Shown: positions 33,308 to 42,481, counted from the first letter of the stretch. The stretch: 64,000 nt of DNA from Pelomonas sp039929605 (GCF_039929605.1 NZ_JBDSQX010000019.1:1-64000); one strand, 5' to 3'. Program-made: numbers and translations. Notes: generated by a model from the letters alone, not told the origin.

Positions 33308-33649
33308 ATGCTGCGATACCTGATCTCGTTTGACGATGGCGCCATGGACCACATACCGGCGGCCGACATGCCCGCGGTTGGCGAGGCCGCTCACGCTGTC
33401 GTTCGTGAAGCCAAGGCGGCGGGAGTCTGGATCTTCGGCGGCGGACTCCTGCGCCAGCAGGCGGCGATCGTCGGCACGGACGGCAAGGTGACGGATGGAC
33501 CCGTGCCGGAGACCAAAGCGGTGGTCGGGGGCTTTTCGATCATCGAAGTGCCGGCACGGGAGGATGCCCTCGCGTTGGCGGCGCGGCTCGCCGGGGCGTG
33601 TAGGTGCGCCCAGGACGTGCGCGAGATCATGTTCGACCCGGAGTCGTGA
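33308..33649 (+). CDS. YCII-related domain protein
   Basis: 113 residues. Ferredoxin-like YCII/DGPF fold: MLRYLISFDDGAMDHIPA, then GVWIFGGGLLRQQAAIVGTDGKVTDGPVPETKAVVGGFSIIEVP. The segment with GPVPETKAVVGGF is characteristic of the DGPF/YCII subgroup often encoded near sigma factors. AAAAGGAG is a strong ribosome site six bases upstream of the ATG. No partner is adjacent. Function unknown. Confidence 0.88.
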   Translation: MLRYLISFDDGAMDHIPAADMPAVGEAAHAVVREAKAAGVWIFGGGLLRQQAAIVGTDGKVTDGPVPETKAVVGGFSIIEVPAREDALALAARLAGACRCAQDVREIMFDPES

Positions 33650-33883
33650 GCGGGAGAGCGACGGTTGTACTGTGGGGATCAGCGTTCGCGCTCAGCGGGC
33701 GGCGATGCTGTCCGCTGCAGCAGGTGGTTAGCCGTCATTCTGGGCAAAGCTTGGGCGCTGCCGCATACCAGCTCTCGCTGGAGCGAGTAGCGCGGTCGAG
33801 GTCTATATAACCTTTGACGCTGAGCTGGGTTTATGGCGAGGCGCAGTCTGGCCTGTCACATAACGAGAGGAGGATTGCTGGCT
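33650..33883. other. Intergenic region, no feature seen
   Basis: This 234-base stretch between the YCII gene and a convergent gene holds no frame with coding character, no clear hairpin with a T run and no recognisable repeat. Confidence 0.5.
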
Positions 33884-34477
33884 TCAGTCGCCATCGTGAT
33901 CACGCTCAACCCACTCGGCGATTTGTCTGTCGAACTCCTCATACCGAGATTCGCAAAATAAGCGAGAGAGTTGCTCCATGTGCGGCCGGCCGACCATGCC
34001 GAACGTCGCCGTTTCTTCAACCATCTTGATCTGGCCAAATCCGAACAAACTCTTGCGCGGCGCCGTCCATTCGACGGCAATGAAGTAACTGTCGCTAAGC
34101 TTGCCTTCGCTCGCGCAAGCGGTGATCCAGAGTTTGCGCTTGTTGGCCTCGTTCATCAGGATCAACGCGGCCATCGGCCCCTCTTGTGTCTCGTCCCACT
34201 GACGGTTCTGTTCTATCCAAGGGAACGCATCGAAGGCGCGCAGGAAGGTGTCCACATCGGTTGTGCCCTGTTGATCAACTTGCTCGACGGCGTAGCCAAC
34301 TCTTTGTATCGCCCAGGTCAGCATATAGAGCCTCTGTAAAAGTACTGCGAACCGGAAGTCTGACGTGGCATATTCACCGTGCCAAGCATCATCCACTCTC
34401 GCGGAGAATTGTGATTGCGGAGCGGAACCTTGCTTTTTAATGACGGCTATTGGTTTATCCAGCACGCCGTGCCGCAT
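33884..34477 (-). CDS. Hypothetical cytosolic protein of lower GC
   Basis: 197 residues. No signal peptide or membrane segment. A mixed helical/strand composition with SDFRFAVLLQRLYMLTWAIQRVGYAVEQVDQQG, GPMAALILMNEANKRKLWITACAS and FGFGQIKMVEETATFGMVGRPHMEQLSRL. Family not recognised. Base composition is lower in GC than the flanks and third-position bias is weaker, consistent with transfer. The 210 bases upstream (to the GST gene) look non-coding; a 62-codon frame there is not convincing. Confidence 0.65.
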   Translation of the reverse strand: MRHGVLDKPIAVIKKQGSAPQSQFSARVDDAWHGEYATSDFRFAVLLQRLYMLTWAIQRVGYAVEQVDQQGTTDVDTFLRAFDAFPWIEQNRQWDETQEGPMAALILMNEANKRKLWITACASEGKLSDSYFIAVEWTAPRKSLFGFGQIKMVEETATFGMVGRPHMEQLSRLFCESRYEEFDRQIAEWVERDHDGD

Positions 34478-34687
34478 AACTCTGGCGACTGCTGTTTAAC
34501 TAAGCCAGCCAGAATCGCTGCAAAGCCTTGTCCGACCAAGAAATACTGCGGCGCTGAGGATGTCGACGTCATCAAATTCTTGTGAACGCCGGCAGGCATG
34601 CACACCAGTCTGACTGCCTCATCAGCCCTGAGCAACGCCGGGTATTCACTGCCAGACGAGGCTGTCGGGCTTCCGCCAGGCGCGCAC

Positions 34688-35392
34688 TCAATCTCGCGCC
34701 GGAATCTTCAGCCCCCGCTGCACCGCCGGCCTCGCCAGGAAGGACTGCAGCACGCGGTCCACTTCGAGGAAGTCGTCGTAGCCGACGATCTCCCGCGCGC
34801 CGTAGAAGCCGATGAGGTTGTTGACCCAGGGGAAGGTGGCGATGTCGGCCACCGTGTACTCGTCGCCCAGCAGCCAGGCCTTGCCCTTGAGATGGCCGTC
34901 CAGCACGCCGAGCAGGCGGCGCACTTCGGCCACGTAGCGGTCGCGCGGGCGCTTGTCTTCATAGTCCTTGCCGGCGAACTTGTGGAAGAAGCCGAGCTGG
35001 CCAAACATGGGCCCGATGCCGCCCATCTGGAACATCAGCCACTGCAGCGCCTCGTAGCGGCGCGCCGGCTCCTGCGGCAGCAGCTGGCCGGTTTTGTCGG
35101 CCAGGTAGATGAGGATGGCGCCGCTCTCGAACAGCGGCAGCGGCACGCCGCCGGGGCCGCGCGGGTCGATGATGGCGGGGATCTTGTTGTTCGGGTTCAG
35201 CGACAGGAACTCAGGCGTCAGCTGGTCGTTGCTGTCGAAGCTGACGAGGTGGGGCTCGTACTCCAGGCCCAGCTCCTCCAGCGCGATGGCGACCTTGACG
35301 CCATTGGGCGTGGGTAGCGAGTAGAGCTGCAGGCGGTCCGGGTAGGCGGCGGGCCATTTCTGGGTGATGGGGAAGTCGCTGAGCTGGGTCAT
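34688..35392 (-). CDS. Glutathione S-transferase family protein (YfcG-like)
   Basis: 234 residues. The N-terminal thioredoxin-like domain (LQLYSLPTPNGVKVAIALEELGLEYEPHLV) has the TPNG-KV motif of the Nu-class/YfcG group. NPNNKIPAIIDP supplies the conserved cis-proline, and FESGAILIYLADKTG is the glutathione-binding ES-x-A motif. The helical C-terminal domain ends with EYTVADIATFPWV, the N-capping box. YfcG-type enzymes act as disulfide-bond reductases with glutathione. Monocistronic, divergent from ubiA. Confidence 0.92.
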   Translation of the reverse strand: MTQLSDFPITQKWPAAYPDRLQLYSLPTPNGVKVAIALEELGLEYEPHLVSFDSNDQLTPEFLSLNPNNKIPAIIDPRGPGGVPLPLFESGAILIYLADKTGQLLPQEPARRYEALQWLMFQMGGIGPMFGQLGFFHKFAGKDYEDKRPRDRYVAEVRRLLGVLDGHLKGKAWLLGDEYTVADIATFPWVNNLIGFYGAREIVGYDDFLEVDRVLQSFLARPAVQRGLKIPARD

Positions 35393-35510
35393 GGCGGGGG
35401 GCCGGTTTGATGCAGGATGAGCGCGACTTTAGAGGTGCCGGCATGGCCGCAGGCCGGCGGGGATTTGCAGCTTGATCCCGGGAGGTGCAAGCGCGCGCCA
35501 AAATCCCCGC

Positions 35511-36416
35511 ATGACTTCCGCCGCCCCCGCCGCCGCACCCCTGTCACGGCTTGCGCTCTACCTGCAGCTGATCCGCTGGGACCGCCCCGCCGGCTGGCTG
35601 CTGTTGCTGTGGCCGACGCTGGCCGCGCTGTGGGTGGCGGCGGATGGCTTCCCCGGCTGGCATCTGCTGGCCGTCTTCACGCTCGGCACGGTGTTGATGC
35701 GCTCGGCCGGCTGCTGCGTCAACGACGTGGCCGACCGTGATTTCGACCGGCATGTGGAGCGCACCGCGCAGCGGCCCGTGACGACGGGCGCCGTGTCGGT
35801 GAAGGAGGCGCTGGTGCTGGGCGCGGTGCTGGCGCTGCTGTCCTTCGGCCTGGTGCTGACGACCAACCCGCCGGCCATCCTGCTGAGCTTCGCCGCGCTG
35901 GCCGTGGCCATCGCCTACCCGTTCGCCAAGCGCGTGCTGGCCATGCCGCAGGCGGTGCTGGGCATCGCGTTCTCGTTCGGCATCCCGATGGCGTTTGCGG
36001 CGACGCTCGGCGGCGCTGAATGGAACCTGCGCTCGGTGCCGCTGTCGGCCTGGGCGCTGCTGCTGGCCAACCTGTTCTGGGTGCTGGCCTACGACACCGA
36101 GTACGCGATGGTGGACCGCGCCGATGACCTGCGCATCGGCGTGCGCTCCTCGGCCATCGCCTTGGGCCGCTGGGACGTGGCCGGCATCATGGTTTTCTAC
36201 GTCACCTACCTGGCCATGTCGGCCGGCCTGGGCCTGCGGCTGGGCCTGGGGCGCTGGTTCCTGCTGGGCATCGCGGCGGCGGCTTGCCAGGCGCTGTGGC
36301 ACTACACGCTGATCCGCAGGCGCAGCCGGGCCGAGTGCTTCCGGGCCTTTCGCGCCAACCACTGGCTGGGCTTTGCGGTGTTTGCGGGCACGGCGGTGGA
36401 CCTCGCGCTGCGCTGA
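35511..36416 (+). CDS. ubiA: 4-hydroxybenzoate polyprenyltransferase
   Basis: 301 residues from the ATG at 35511; an ATA-like upstream extension to 35472 is unlikely. An intramembrane prenyltransferase with about nine helices. The two aspartate-rich motifs are clear: NDVADRDFD (residues 71-79) and YDTEYAMVDRADD (about 196-208), which hold Mg-polyprenyl diphosphate. It attaches the isoprenoid tail to 4-hydroxybenzoate, the step after UbiC; ubiC lies about 5 kb away on the other strand. Opens with LYLQLIRWDRPAGWLLLLWPTLAALW, a hallmark of UbiA. Confidence 0.95.
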   Translation: MTSAAPAAAPLSRLALYLQLIRWDRPAGWLLLLWPTLAALWVAADGFPGWHLLAVFTLGTVLMRSAGCCVNDVADRDFDRHVERTAQRPVTTGAVSVKEALVLGAVLALLSFGLVLTTNPPAILLSFAALAVAIAYPFAKRVLAMPQAVLGIAFSFGIPMAFAATLGGAEWNLRSVPLSAWALLLANLFWVLAYDTEYAMVDRADDLRIGVRSSAIALGRWDVAGIMVFYVTYLAMSAGLGLRLGLGRWFLLGIAAAACQALWHYTLIRRRSRAECFRAFRANHWLGFAVFAGTAVDLALR

Positions 36417-36520
36417 TGCGCGAGAGTGCAAAGTAACGCACGATCCACAGGCCTGCGTTGCCCGGCGCGGCATGGAATTGCGCTTACATTGCCCCGCGAA
36501 TGGCAGGGAGATAAGAAGTG

Positions 36521-38104
36521 ATGTTGAAAGCGATCCACGGTGCCGCCACGCTGGCCACCGTGTTGGGCCTGGCACTGAGCGGCTGCGGTGGGGGTGGGGG
36601 TGGCGGCTCTTCGGTAGGCAATGCCCCGGGCTTTGGTACCCCGACCGCAACCTCGCCCGACCCGGCCGGGCCTTCGGCCAGCTTCGCCCAGCAATGCGCG
36701 CCCGGCAACACGCTGGCCGCCGCCAACCTGCGCACCTCCTCGCTGAGCACCGAGAAAAAGTGGCTGCGTTCCTACTTCGACGAGGCCTACCTGTGGCGCG
36801 ATGAGGTGCCGCGCGTGGACCCAAGCGAATCGCGCTTCAGCGGCAGCGACACCTATGCCGCCATCGACAGCTATTTCGAAGCACTCAAGACGCCACAGCT
36901 GACCGACTCGGGCGCGCGCCGCGACAAGTTCAGCTTCACCTACCCGACCGCCGATTGGAAGGCGCTGAGCGAGAGCGCCGTCGAGGCCGGCTACGGCATC
37001 GGCTGGAGCTGGGGCCGCTCGACGCCGCCGCGGCGCATCCGCATCGCCTTCGTCGAACCCGGCACGCCGGCGGCCAACGCCGGCCTGATGCGTGGCGATG
37101 AACTGGTCAGCGTGGACTCCGCCTCGGCCGACACGTCCAGCGATGCCGACCTGAACACGCTGTACGCCGGCCTCTACCCCGCTGCGGGCACGACGCACGC
37201 CTTCGTCTTCCAGCGCGCGGGCAGCACGCTCACAAGCAGCCTGACCGGCGCCAACGTCATGATGAGCCCGGTGCCCCAGGCCCGCGTGCTGACGCTGCCC
37301 AGCGGCGCACGCGCCGGCTACCTGCTGTTCAACGACCACAACCTGCCGGCCGAGAGCCAGCTGATCAGCGCGGTCGAGAACTTCCGCGCCCAGGCCGTCA
37401 GCGAGCTGGTGCTGGACATGCGCTACAACGGCGGCGGCTATCTCTTCATCGCCAGCCAACTGGCGACGATGATCGCCGGCACCACGCGCACGGCCGGCCA
37501 GGCCTTCGAGACGCTGCGCTACAGCGCCAAGCGCAGCAGCGAGAACGAGACTGAGTTGTTCCGCACCACGTCCTGCATCGCCGTCAACGGCTACTGCACC
37601 AGCTCGGCACCGCTGCCGACGCTGAACCTGAGCCGCGTCTACGTGCTCGTGCAGTCGGGCACCTGCTCGGCCAGCGAGGCGGTCATCAACGGCCTGCGCG
37701 GCATCAACGTCGACGTCGTCCTCATCGGCGGCACGACCTGCGGCAAGCCCTATGGCTTCACGCCCAAGGACAACTGCGGCGTCACCTACTTCCCTATCGA
37801 GTTCGTCGGCGTCAACGCCAAGGGCTTTGGCGACTACTCCGACGGCTTCGTGCCCGGCAGCGGCCCGACGGCGCGCTTCCTGCCCGGCTGCACCGTGGCC
37901 GACGACCTCGACCGCCCGCTCGGCGACACGCAGGAAGCCATGCTCGCCGCCGCACTGAACCACGCGGCCACGGGACAATGCCCCATCGGCACCGTCGCCT
38001 CGGCCAGCGTGCGCGCGCTGAGCAGCACGGCGGGCGAAGGCGGCGTGGCGGCGCACGCCTGGCGCAACCCCGCGCGCAACAACCGGCTGCTGCTCCCGCG
38101 TTAA
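36521..38104 (+). CDS. S41 family peptidase lipoprotein
   Basis: 527 residues. A GTG at 36518 is in frame and better spaced from GGGAG, so either codon could start. The signal ends with lipobox LSGC, then a poly-glycine linker (CGGGGGGGSS). A PDZ-like segment is seen at IAFVEPGTPAANAGLMRGDELVSVD. The S41 protease core follows: LVLDMRYNGGG, the serine nucleophile in SGTCSASEAVINGL and the likely lysine in GGTTCGKPYGF, giving a Ser/Lys dyad as in carboxy-terminal proteases. Outer-membrane-anchored periplasmic protease. Ends four bases into the convergent oxidoreductase gene. Confidence 0.92.
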   Translation: MLKAIHGAATLATVLGLALSGCGGGGGGGSSVGNAPGFGTPTATSPDPAGPSASFAQQCAPGNTLAAANLRTSSLSTEKKWLRSYFDEAYLWRDEVPRVDPSESRFSGSDTYAAIDSYFEALKTPQLTDSGARRDKFSFTYPTADWKALSESAVEAGYGIGWSWGRSTPPRRIRIAFVEPGTPAANAGLMRGDELVSVDSASADTSSDADLNTLYAGLYPAAGTTHAFVFQRAGSTLTSSLTGANVMMSPVPQARVLTLPSGARAGYLLFNDHNLPAESQLISAVENFRAQAVSELVLDMRYNGGGYLFIASQLATMIAGTTRTAGQAFETLRYSAKRSSENETELFRTTSCIAVNGYCTSSAPLPTLNLSRVYVLVQSGTCSASEAVINGLRGINVDVVLIGGTTCGKPYGFTPKDNCGVTYFPIEFVGVNAKGFGDYSDGFVPGSGPTARFLPGCTVADDLDRPLGDTQEAMLAAALNHAATGQCPIGTVASASVRALSSTAGEGGVAAHAWRNPARNNRLLLPR

Positions 38105-39132
38105 GCCTTCTTGTTCACGCCACCCGGAAAGCGCGAGCGGATGGCATCGGTCCAGCTGAGAAGCCCCAACGTTTCCGCATGCGGCATGCGCGGGCTCTCC
38201 AGCAGGCCGGCGCGGATGCAGGTCTGCGCCTCGGCGATCTCGCCCTCGAAGCCGTTGATGACGTAGGGCGCCTCGATGCGTTCGGCCGGCGCCTTGCGCG
38301 TGACCAGCTCGACGGCCTCGGAACCCCAGAAGTCCATCGGGAAGCGCAGCCCGGCCTGGGAGCCCAGCGCCTCGAACGCGTTGACCGAGGACGCATCGAA
38401 GCCGCAGCGGAACTGCGACGTGACGTCGCCCGGGAAGTGCATCGTCACAACCACGGCCGCGTCCACGCCGGTGGGCGCGAGCTTGGTGGCCACGTCGATG
38501 GACAGCGGCTCGGGGCAGGCGCCGTCGTTGCACTGCTGCAGCACCCAGCGCGTCACGGCCAGGTTGTAGATGCCGATGTCCCACAGCGAACCACCGGCCA
38601 GCGCCGGGTTCCAGTTGCGGTGCTCGGGGTCGTAGCCGGACGAGAAGCAGAAGCTGGACTGCATCGCGCGCAGCTCGCCGATGGCGCCTTCGCGCAGCAT
38701 GCGGCCGGCGACGTCGTAGGCGGGCAGGAAGCGCGTCCACAGCGCCTCCATCAGGAACACGCCCTTCTCGCGTGCCAGGGCGATGAGCTCCTGGCCCTCT
38801 TCGAGCGACGTGACCAGCGGCTTCTCGCACAGCACGGCCTTGCCCGCCAGCAGCGCGGCGCGGATGTACTCGCCGTGGTGGGAGTGCGGCGTGGCGATGT
38901 AGACGGCGTCGATGGACGCATCGGCCAGCAGGTCGGCCAGGTCGGTCGTCACGCGCGCCGGCTCGCTGCCCGCGCGCCACTGCTCGGCATAGGCCTGGCC
39001 CTTGGCCGCGTCACGCGCAAACACGACCGCGAGACGGGCACCGGGCACGGCAGCGAGGCCGCCGGCAAAGCGATTGGCGATGCCGCCGGGGCCGATGACG
39101 CCCCAACGGAAGATGTCGTTGTCATGGGCCAT
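38101..39132 (-). CDS. Gfo/Idh/MocA family NAD(P)-dependent oxidoreductase
   Basis: 343 residues. N-terminal Rossmann fold with FRWGVIGPGGIANRFAGGL. The EKP motif is in LLAGKAVLCEKPLV, where Lys is catalytic, and AVYIATPHSHHGEY precedes it. The C-terminal domain has GGSLWDIGIYNL, the conserved D-x-x-x-Y/H substrate block. Members oxidise sugars, polyols or dihydrodiols; the GGSLWDIGIYN form is close to the dimeric dihydrodiol dehydrogenase/xylose dehydrogenase branch, consistent with but not proving sugar metabolism. The stop overlaps the convergent S41 gene stop. It follows the HPP-CBS gene with overlapping ends and may be in one operon. Confidence 0.92.
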   Translation of the reverse strand: MAHDNDIFRWGVIGPGGIANRFAGGLAAVPGARLAVVFARDAAKGQAYAEQWRAGSEPARVTTDLADLLADASIDAVYIATPHSHHGEYIRAALLAGKAVLCEKPLVTSLEEGQELIALAREKGVFLMEALWTRFLPAYDVAGRMLREGAIGELRAMQSSFCFSSGYDPEHRNWNPALAGGSLWDIGIYNLAVTRWVLQQCNDGACPEPLSIDVATKLAPTGVDAAVVVTMHFPGDVTSQFRCGFDASSVNAFEALGSQAGLRFPMDFWGSEAVELVTRKAPAERIEAPYVINGFEGEIAEAQTCIRAGLLESPRMPHAETLGLLSWTDAIRSRFPGGVNKKA

Positions 39133-40276
39133 GGCTGATCGCCTTTACTAAATCGGATTGCGTGAGGATGCCGACGAGCCGAGCCTGCTCGCCGACGATG
39201 GGAAGGTGGTGGTGGCCGGTGGCCGAGAACAGCGGCACCAGCTCGGCGATGGCGCGCTCGGCGCTGGCCACGCGTACCTGGCGCGTCATGATCTGGCCGA
39301 CGACTTCGGGCTTGGTGGAGTGGCTGGACGGCGAGGCTTTCAGCAGCGTCTGCAGCCGGCCCGCCAGGCCCTCGCGCTGCTCGGCATCGGCCGCGCGCAT
39401 GAAGTCGGCCCGCGTGACGATGCCGACGATGCGCTGCACGCGGTCCACCACGGGCAGCGCCTTGATGCGGTGCTGCTGCAGCAGCGCCCAGGCCTCGGCC
39501 AGCGGCGTGCCGAACTCGACGGTGATGACGGGGCTGGACATGATGTCCACGCAGCGCAGGCCGCCCAGCCGGTTGCGGTAGCTCAGCAGCTCGGCCTCGT
39601 GCAGCAGGCCGACGAGGTCGTCGCGCGGTACGTCCAGCACCTGGTTGTAGCGGGCCAGCACGGCGTCGAGTTCGGCGTCGCCAAAGCGCGGCGGCGCCAT
39701 CTGCGCACCGGGCGGCGCGGGCGGCTGCGGCTGCACGTTCTGCGCGTGCGGGTAGCGGCGGCCCGTGAGCGTGTTGTAGGCCATGCCGGCCAGCACCAGC
39801 AACAGCGAGTTCAGCGCCACGGGCACGAAGGCGAAGTGCCAGTCCTGCTGCGCGGTCAACACCATCAGCAGGCTGGCCGCGCCGCCCGGCGGGTGCAGGC
39901 AGCGCAACAGGAACATCAGGGCGATGGCCAGCGCCACGGCGACGGCGGCAATGCCCAGCGCCGGCAAAGGCAGCCACAGCATGCAGGCGATGCCGACGAG
40001 GGCCGACACGGTGTTGCCGCCGACAACCGCCCAGGGCTGGGCCAGCGGGCTGGCCGGCACGCCGAAGACGAGCACCGCGCTGGCGCCCAGCGGCGCGACC
40101 AGCCAAGGCAGGCTGGCCGCCATGCTCGCGTGGCTGAGCAAGCCGGCCAGCAGGATGCCCAGGCCGGCGCCCGCCACGACGCGCAGGCGCTCGCGCGCAT
40201 TGACGGCCTGCGGCGCGGGCCGCAGCGCGTTCAGCAAAGCCAGCAAACGATCGGGCAAGGAGGCGGCAGTAGACAT
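39122..40276 (-). CDS. HPP family membrane protein with two CBS domains
   Basis: 384 residues from the ATG at 40276; a TTG four codons upstream is also in frame. The N-terminal half is the HPP integral membrane domain: SLPWLVAPLGASAVLVFGVP, LAQPWAVVGGN and the name-giving RCLHPPGGAASLL. The C-terminal half has a tandem CBS pair: MSSPVITVEFGTPLAEAWALLQQHRIKALPVVD and MTRQVRVASAERAIAELVPLFSATGHHHLPIV, each ending in GIVTRADF/GILTQSDL. CBS pairs sense adenosine nucleotides. Plant HPP relatives transport nitrite; the bacterial substrate is unknown. Overlaps the start of the Gfo/Idh/MocA gene by 11 bases. Confidence 0.93.
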   Translation of the reverse strand: MSTAASLPDRLLALLNALRPAPQAVNARERLRVVAGAGLGILLAGLLSHASMAASLPWLVAPLGASAVLVFGVPASPLAQPWAVVGGNTVSALVGIACMLWLPLPALGIAAVAVALAIALMFLLRCLHPPGGAASLLMVLTAQQDWHFAFVPVALNSLLLVLAGMAYNTLTGRRYPHAQNVQPQPPAPPGAQMAPPRFGDAELDAVLARYNQVLDVPRDDLVGLLHEAELLSYRNRLGGLRCVDIMSSPVITVEFGTPLAEAWALLQQHRIKALPVVDRVQRIVGIVTRADFMRAADAEQREGLAGRLQTLLKASPSSHSTKPEVVGQIMTRQVRVASAERAIAELVPLFSATGHHHLPIVGEQARLVGILTQSDLVKAISHGP

Positions 40277-40359
40277 GGGCGGCGGCAAGGCGCAAAGCCG
40301 GGGCCGCCGATTGTGTCCGCCACCGGCGCCCGCGCCGGATCAAGCGGGTTTCAGATGAC

Positions 40360-40908
40360 TCAGGCTTTCCCGAGCAGGGCGCTCATCTCCGCCTTCAGCA
40401 CCAGGGCCTGGGCACGGCGCTCCTTCGTGGCGGCGCGCTGGTAGGTCGTCTCGGCCTTCTCGCGCAGCGCCACGGCACGTACCAGCGCCTCCTGGTAGCG
40501 CTCGACGGTGTAGGTGTTCTCGGTGCCGATGTAGACGCTGCGCGCCAGCGGCGTTTCACCAAAGCGGGGTAGGGTTACCGCGAAGCTGCAATCACGGACA
40601 CGACTTCCCGCACGTTGGCGAACGATGGGGCCGGAGATTCCCGACGGCAGGTCGCTCTGCTTCTTGCGGCTGGGCGTGCGGCGCAGGCGCGAAGGCGCCG
40701 GCATCGTCGCGATGCGCTTGAGCAATTCCTTGGTCGCCAGGGCCAGTGCGCGGCGTGCGCCGCTGCCGTCCTGGCTGTGGTCGGAATAGAGCTTGGTGCC
40801 GCCATAACGCAGCTGCCAGCCATGGGTGGAAAGATGGTCGATGCGCTGGATGCACTGAGGCACCAGAAAGCGCTCGCCGGAGAAGATTGCCACGTCACGG
40901 GTTTTCAT
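40360..40908 (-). CDS. Conserved hypothetical protein (Burkholderiales-type)
   Basis: 182 residues from the ATG at 40908. Opens MKTRDVAIFSGERFLVPQCIQRIDHLSTHGWQLRYGGTKLYSDHS, a beta-rich segment with a repeated aromatic pattern that looks nucleic-acid-binding (reminiscent of AP2-type folds, by pattern only). A basic middle (PAPSRLRRTPSRKKQSD, then GISGPIVRQRAGSRVRDCSF) and a C-terminal coiled helix (RAVALREKAETTYQRAATKERRAQALVLKAE) complete it. No signal peptide. I have seen similar proteins in related genomes but know no function. Confidence 0.75.
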   Translation of the reverse strand: MKTRDVAIFSGERFLVPQCIQRIDHLSTHGWQLRYGGTKLYSDHSQDGSGARRALALATKELLKRIATMPAPSRLRRTPSRKKQSDLPSGISGPIVRQRAGSRVRDCSFAVTLPRFGETPLARSVYIGTENTYTVERYQEALVRAVALREKAETTYQRAATKERRAQALVLKAEMSALLGKA

Positions 40909-40963
40909 GTTTAACCTCAATATTTTTCTGCCCGCCTGCACCATTGCGGCCGGTCGTCTAACG

Positions 40964-41004
40964 CCCCTCTGCTACGGCAGAGTTTATGAGCGTTCGCAGA
41001 GGGG
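40964..41004. repeat. Inverted repeat in the gap upstream of 40908
   Basis: CCCCTCTGC (40964-40972) pairs with GCAGAGGGG (40996-41004) across 23 bases. It lies 55-95 bases upstream of the divergent hypothetical gene start and downstream of ubiC. It could be an operator or part of a ubiC read-through terminator; a second, smaller hairpin, CCCCC-AGTT-CGGGGG, is at about 41068-41082. Confidence 0.4.
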
Positions 41005-41094
41005 TCGCGAATTTATGACTCAGTGAAAACATTTACATCGCCATAAAGTCAGCTCGTGGACAGCTAACCCCCCAGTTCGGGGGTGGGTGACTAT

Positions 41095-41631
41095 CTAGAT
41101 GCGCCCTGGCCGCTGTCGCCGCAGCGCGGGTGCGAACAGCTCCATCACGCGCAGCTGCGAGCCGCCACGGCTGAACACCGAGTTGCGCGACCACAGCATC
41201 TGCGCCGGCATGGCCTGCCCCGTGGCGGCTTGCCATTGGCGGGCGGCGTGCCGGCGCGTGTGGCCGTTGCGCGAGAGACGCCGGGGCTGCAGCTCGCTGC
41301 GCTGGATGCGGTAGTCGTCGTAGAGCAGATGCGCCAGCGGCTTGGTGCCCAGGCCCTTCAGCGCGCGCCAGGGGCCGGTGGTGGCGCGCTGGTGCACGGC
41401 CGAGCGCGCCCAGATCAGCGGCTCGCCGTCCACGCGCAGGATGACCTCGCGCACGATGGTCAGCCCGCGCGGCGGCAGGCCCAGCGCGGCGCGTTCCAGG
41501 GTGCGAAACGGCGCGACGCGCTGGCGCAGCAGTTGCACCTCGAAGCGCCCGCCGAGCTTGGCCAGGCGGCGGCTCAGGGAGCCCGGCGCCCGCAGCCAGT
41601 CGCGCAGGCTGTCGCGCGTGGCGATGCCCAC
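41095..41631 (-). CDS. ubiC: Chorismate--pyruvate lyase
   Basis: 178 residues from a GTG at 41631; a CTG at 41637 overlapping the proC stop is the alternative. Blocks: LRDWLRAPGSLSRRLAKLGGRFEVQLLRQ (opening helix of UbiC), REVILRVDGEPLIWARSAVH with the active-site arginine neighbourhood, LKGLGTKPLAHLLYDD (the conserved G-x-x-PLxxxL) and SVFSRGGSQLRVMELFAP, with the catalytic glutamate near the C-terminus. It splits chorismate into 4-hydroxybenzoate and pyruvate, the first committed step of ubiquinone synthesis and supplier of UbiA. Directly follows proC. Confidence 0.9.
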   Translation of the reverse strand: MGIATRDSLRDWLRAPGSLSRRLAKLGGRFEVQLLRQRVAPFRTLERAALGLPPRGLTIVREVILRVDGEPLIWARSAVHQRATTGPWRALKGLGTKPLAHLLYDDYRIQRSELQPRRLSRNGHTRRHAARQWQAATGQAMPAQMLWSRNSVFSRGGSQLRVMELFAPALRRQRPGRI

Positions 41632-41633
41632 GT

Positions 41634-42449
41634 TCAGCCGCCGAACTCTTTGCCCAGCTCGGCAGCCCGCCTCTGCGCGGCCAGCACGGCGCGGCGAATG
41701 GCGGCGTCGACCGCGTCGGCCTGCAGCGAAGTGACGGCCGCGTAGGTCGTGCCGCCCTTGCTCGTCACGCGCTCGCGCAGCGTGGTGGGCGATTCGTCGG
41801 AGGCCAGGCCCAGCGCTGCTGCACCCGCGCAGGTGGCCAGCGCCAGGCGCCGGCCCTGCTCGGCGGTGAGGCCCATGTCCACTGCGGCAGCCATCATGGC
41901 TTCGACGAAGAAGAAGAAATAGGCCGGGCCCGAACCCGACAGTGCGGTCACGGCGTCGAGGTCGTCCTCGCGTTCGACCCACAGCGTCTGGCCGGTGGGC
42001 GCCAACAGTTGCTCGACAGCCGCGCGCTCATCCGCCGACACCGCCGGCCGCGCGTACAACCCGGCGATGCCCTGGCCGATCAGCGCCGGCGTGTTGGGCA
42101 TGGCGCGCACAACGCGCTCAGCTCCCGTCGCTTTGACGATCGAGCTCGACAGGATGCCGGCCATGACCGACAGCTGCAGCGCGCCGCCCAACCAGGCCTG
42201 CAACGGCGCGGCGGCCTCGGCAAACAGCTGCGGCTTGACGGCCCAGACGACCGTGCCGGCGCCGGCCAACGAGGCGTCGCCAGCGGCGAGCGCCCGGATG
42301 CCGAAGTCGGCCCGCAACTTGTCGCGCTGGGCCTCGAACGGCTCGACGACGATCACGTCCGCCGCCTGAACATGGCCCGCGCGCAGCAGGCCGCCGAGGA
42401 TGGCAGCGGCCATGTTGCCGCCGCCGATAAATGCCAATGGAGTCGCCAT
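41634..42449 (-). CDS. proC: Pyrroline-5-carboxylate reductase
   Basis: 271 residues, the normal length. Rossmann NADPH-binding start MATPLAFIGGGNMAAAILGGLLRAG, VWAVKPQLFAEA, the RVVRAMPNTPALIGQGI block and the C-terminal ALSGSGPAYFFFFVEAMMAAAVDMGL signature with SPTTLRERVTSKGGTT. Catalyses the last step of proline synthesis in the cytosol. Its stop is three bases from the ubiC GTG, so the two are cotranscribed. Confidence 0.96.
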   Translation of the reverse strand: MATPLAFIGGGNMAAAILGGLLRAGHVQAADVIVVEPFEAQRDKLRADFGIRALAAGDASLAGAGTVVWAVKPQLFAEAAAPLQAWLGGALQLSVMAGILSSSIVKATGAERVVRAMPNTPALIGQGIAGLYARPAVSADERAAVEQLLAPTGQTLWVEREDDLDAVTALSGSGPAYFFFFVEAMMAAAVDMGLTAEQGRRLALATCAGAAALGLASDESPTTLRERVTSKGGTTYAAVTSLQADAVDAAIRRAVLAAQRRAAELGKEFGG

Positions 42450-42481
42450 GGGCGCCAGTCTAGTGGTGCCCGAGACGGCGA

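Noticed and set aside
34447..34635. A 62-codon minus-strand frame upstream of the 33884-34477 gene
   Set aside because: No ribosome site, overlaps the next gene by 31 bases, and shows no conserved motif; possibly a chance frame or decayed sequence.
36302..38980. An 892-codon minus-strand frame spanning ubiA, the S41 protease and the oxidoreductase
   Set aside because: It crosses three well-supported genes and its product is low-complexity; the real minus-strand gene there is the Gfo/Idh/MocA oxidoreductase in another frame.
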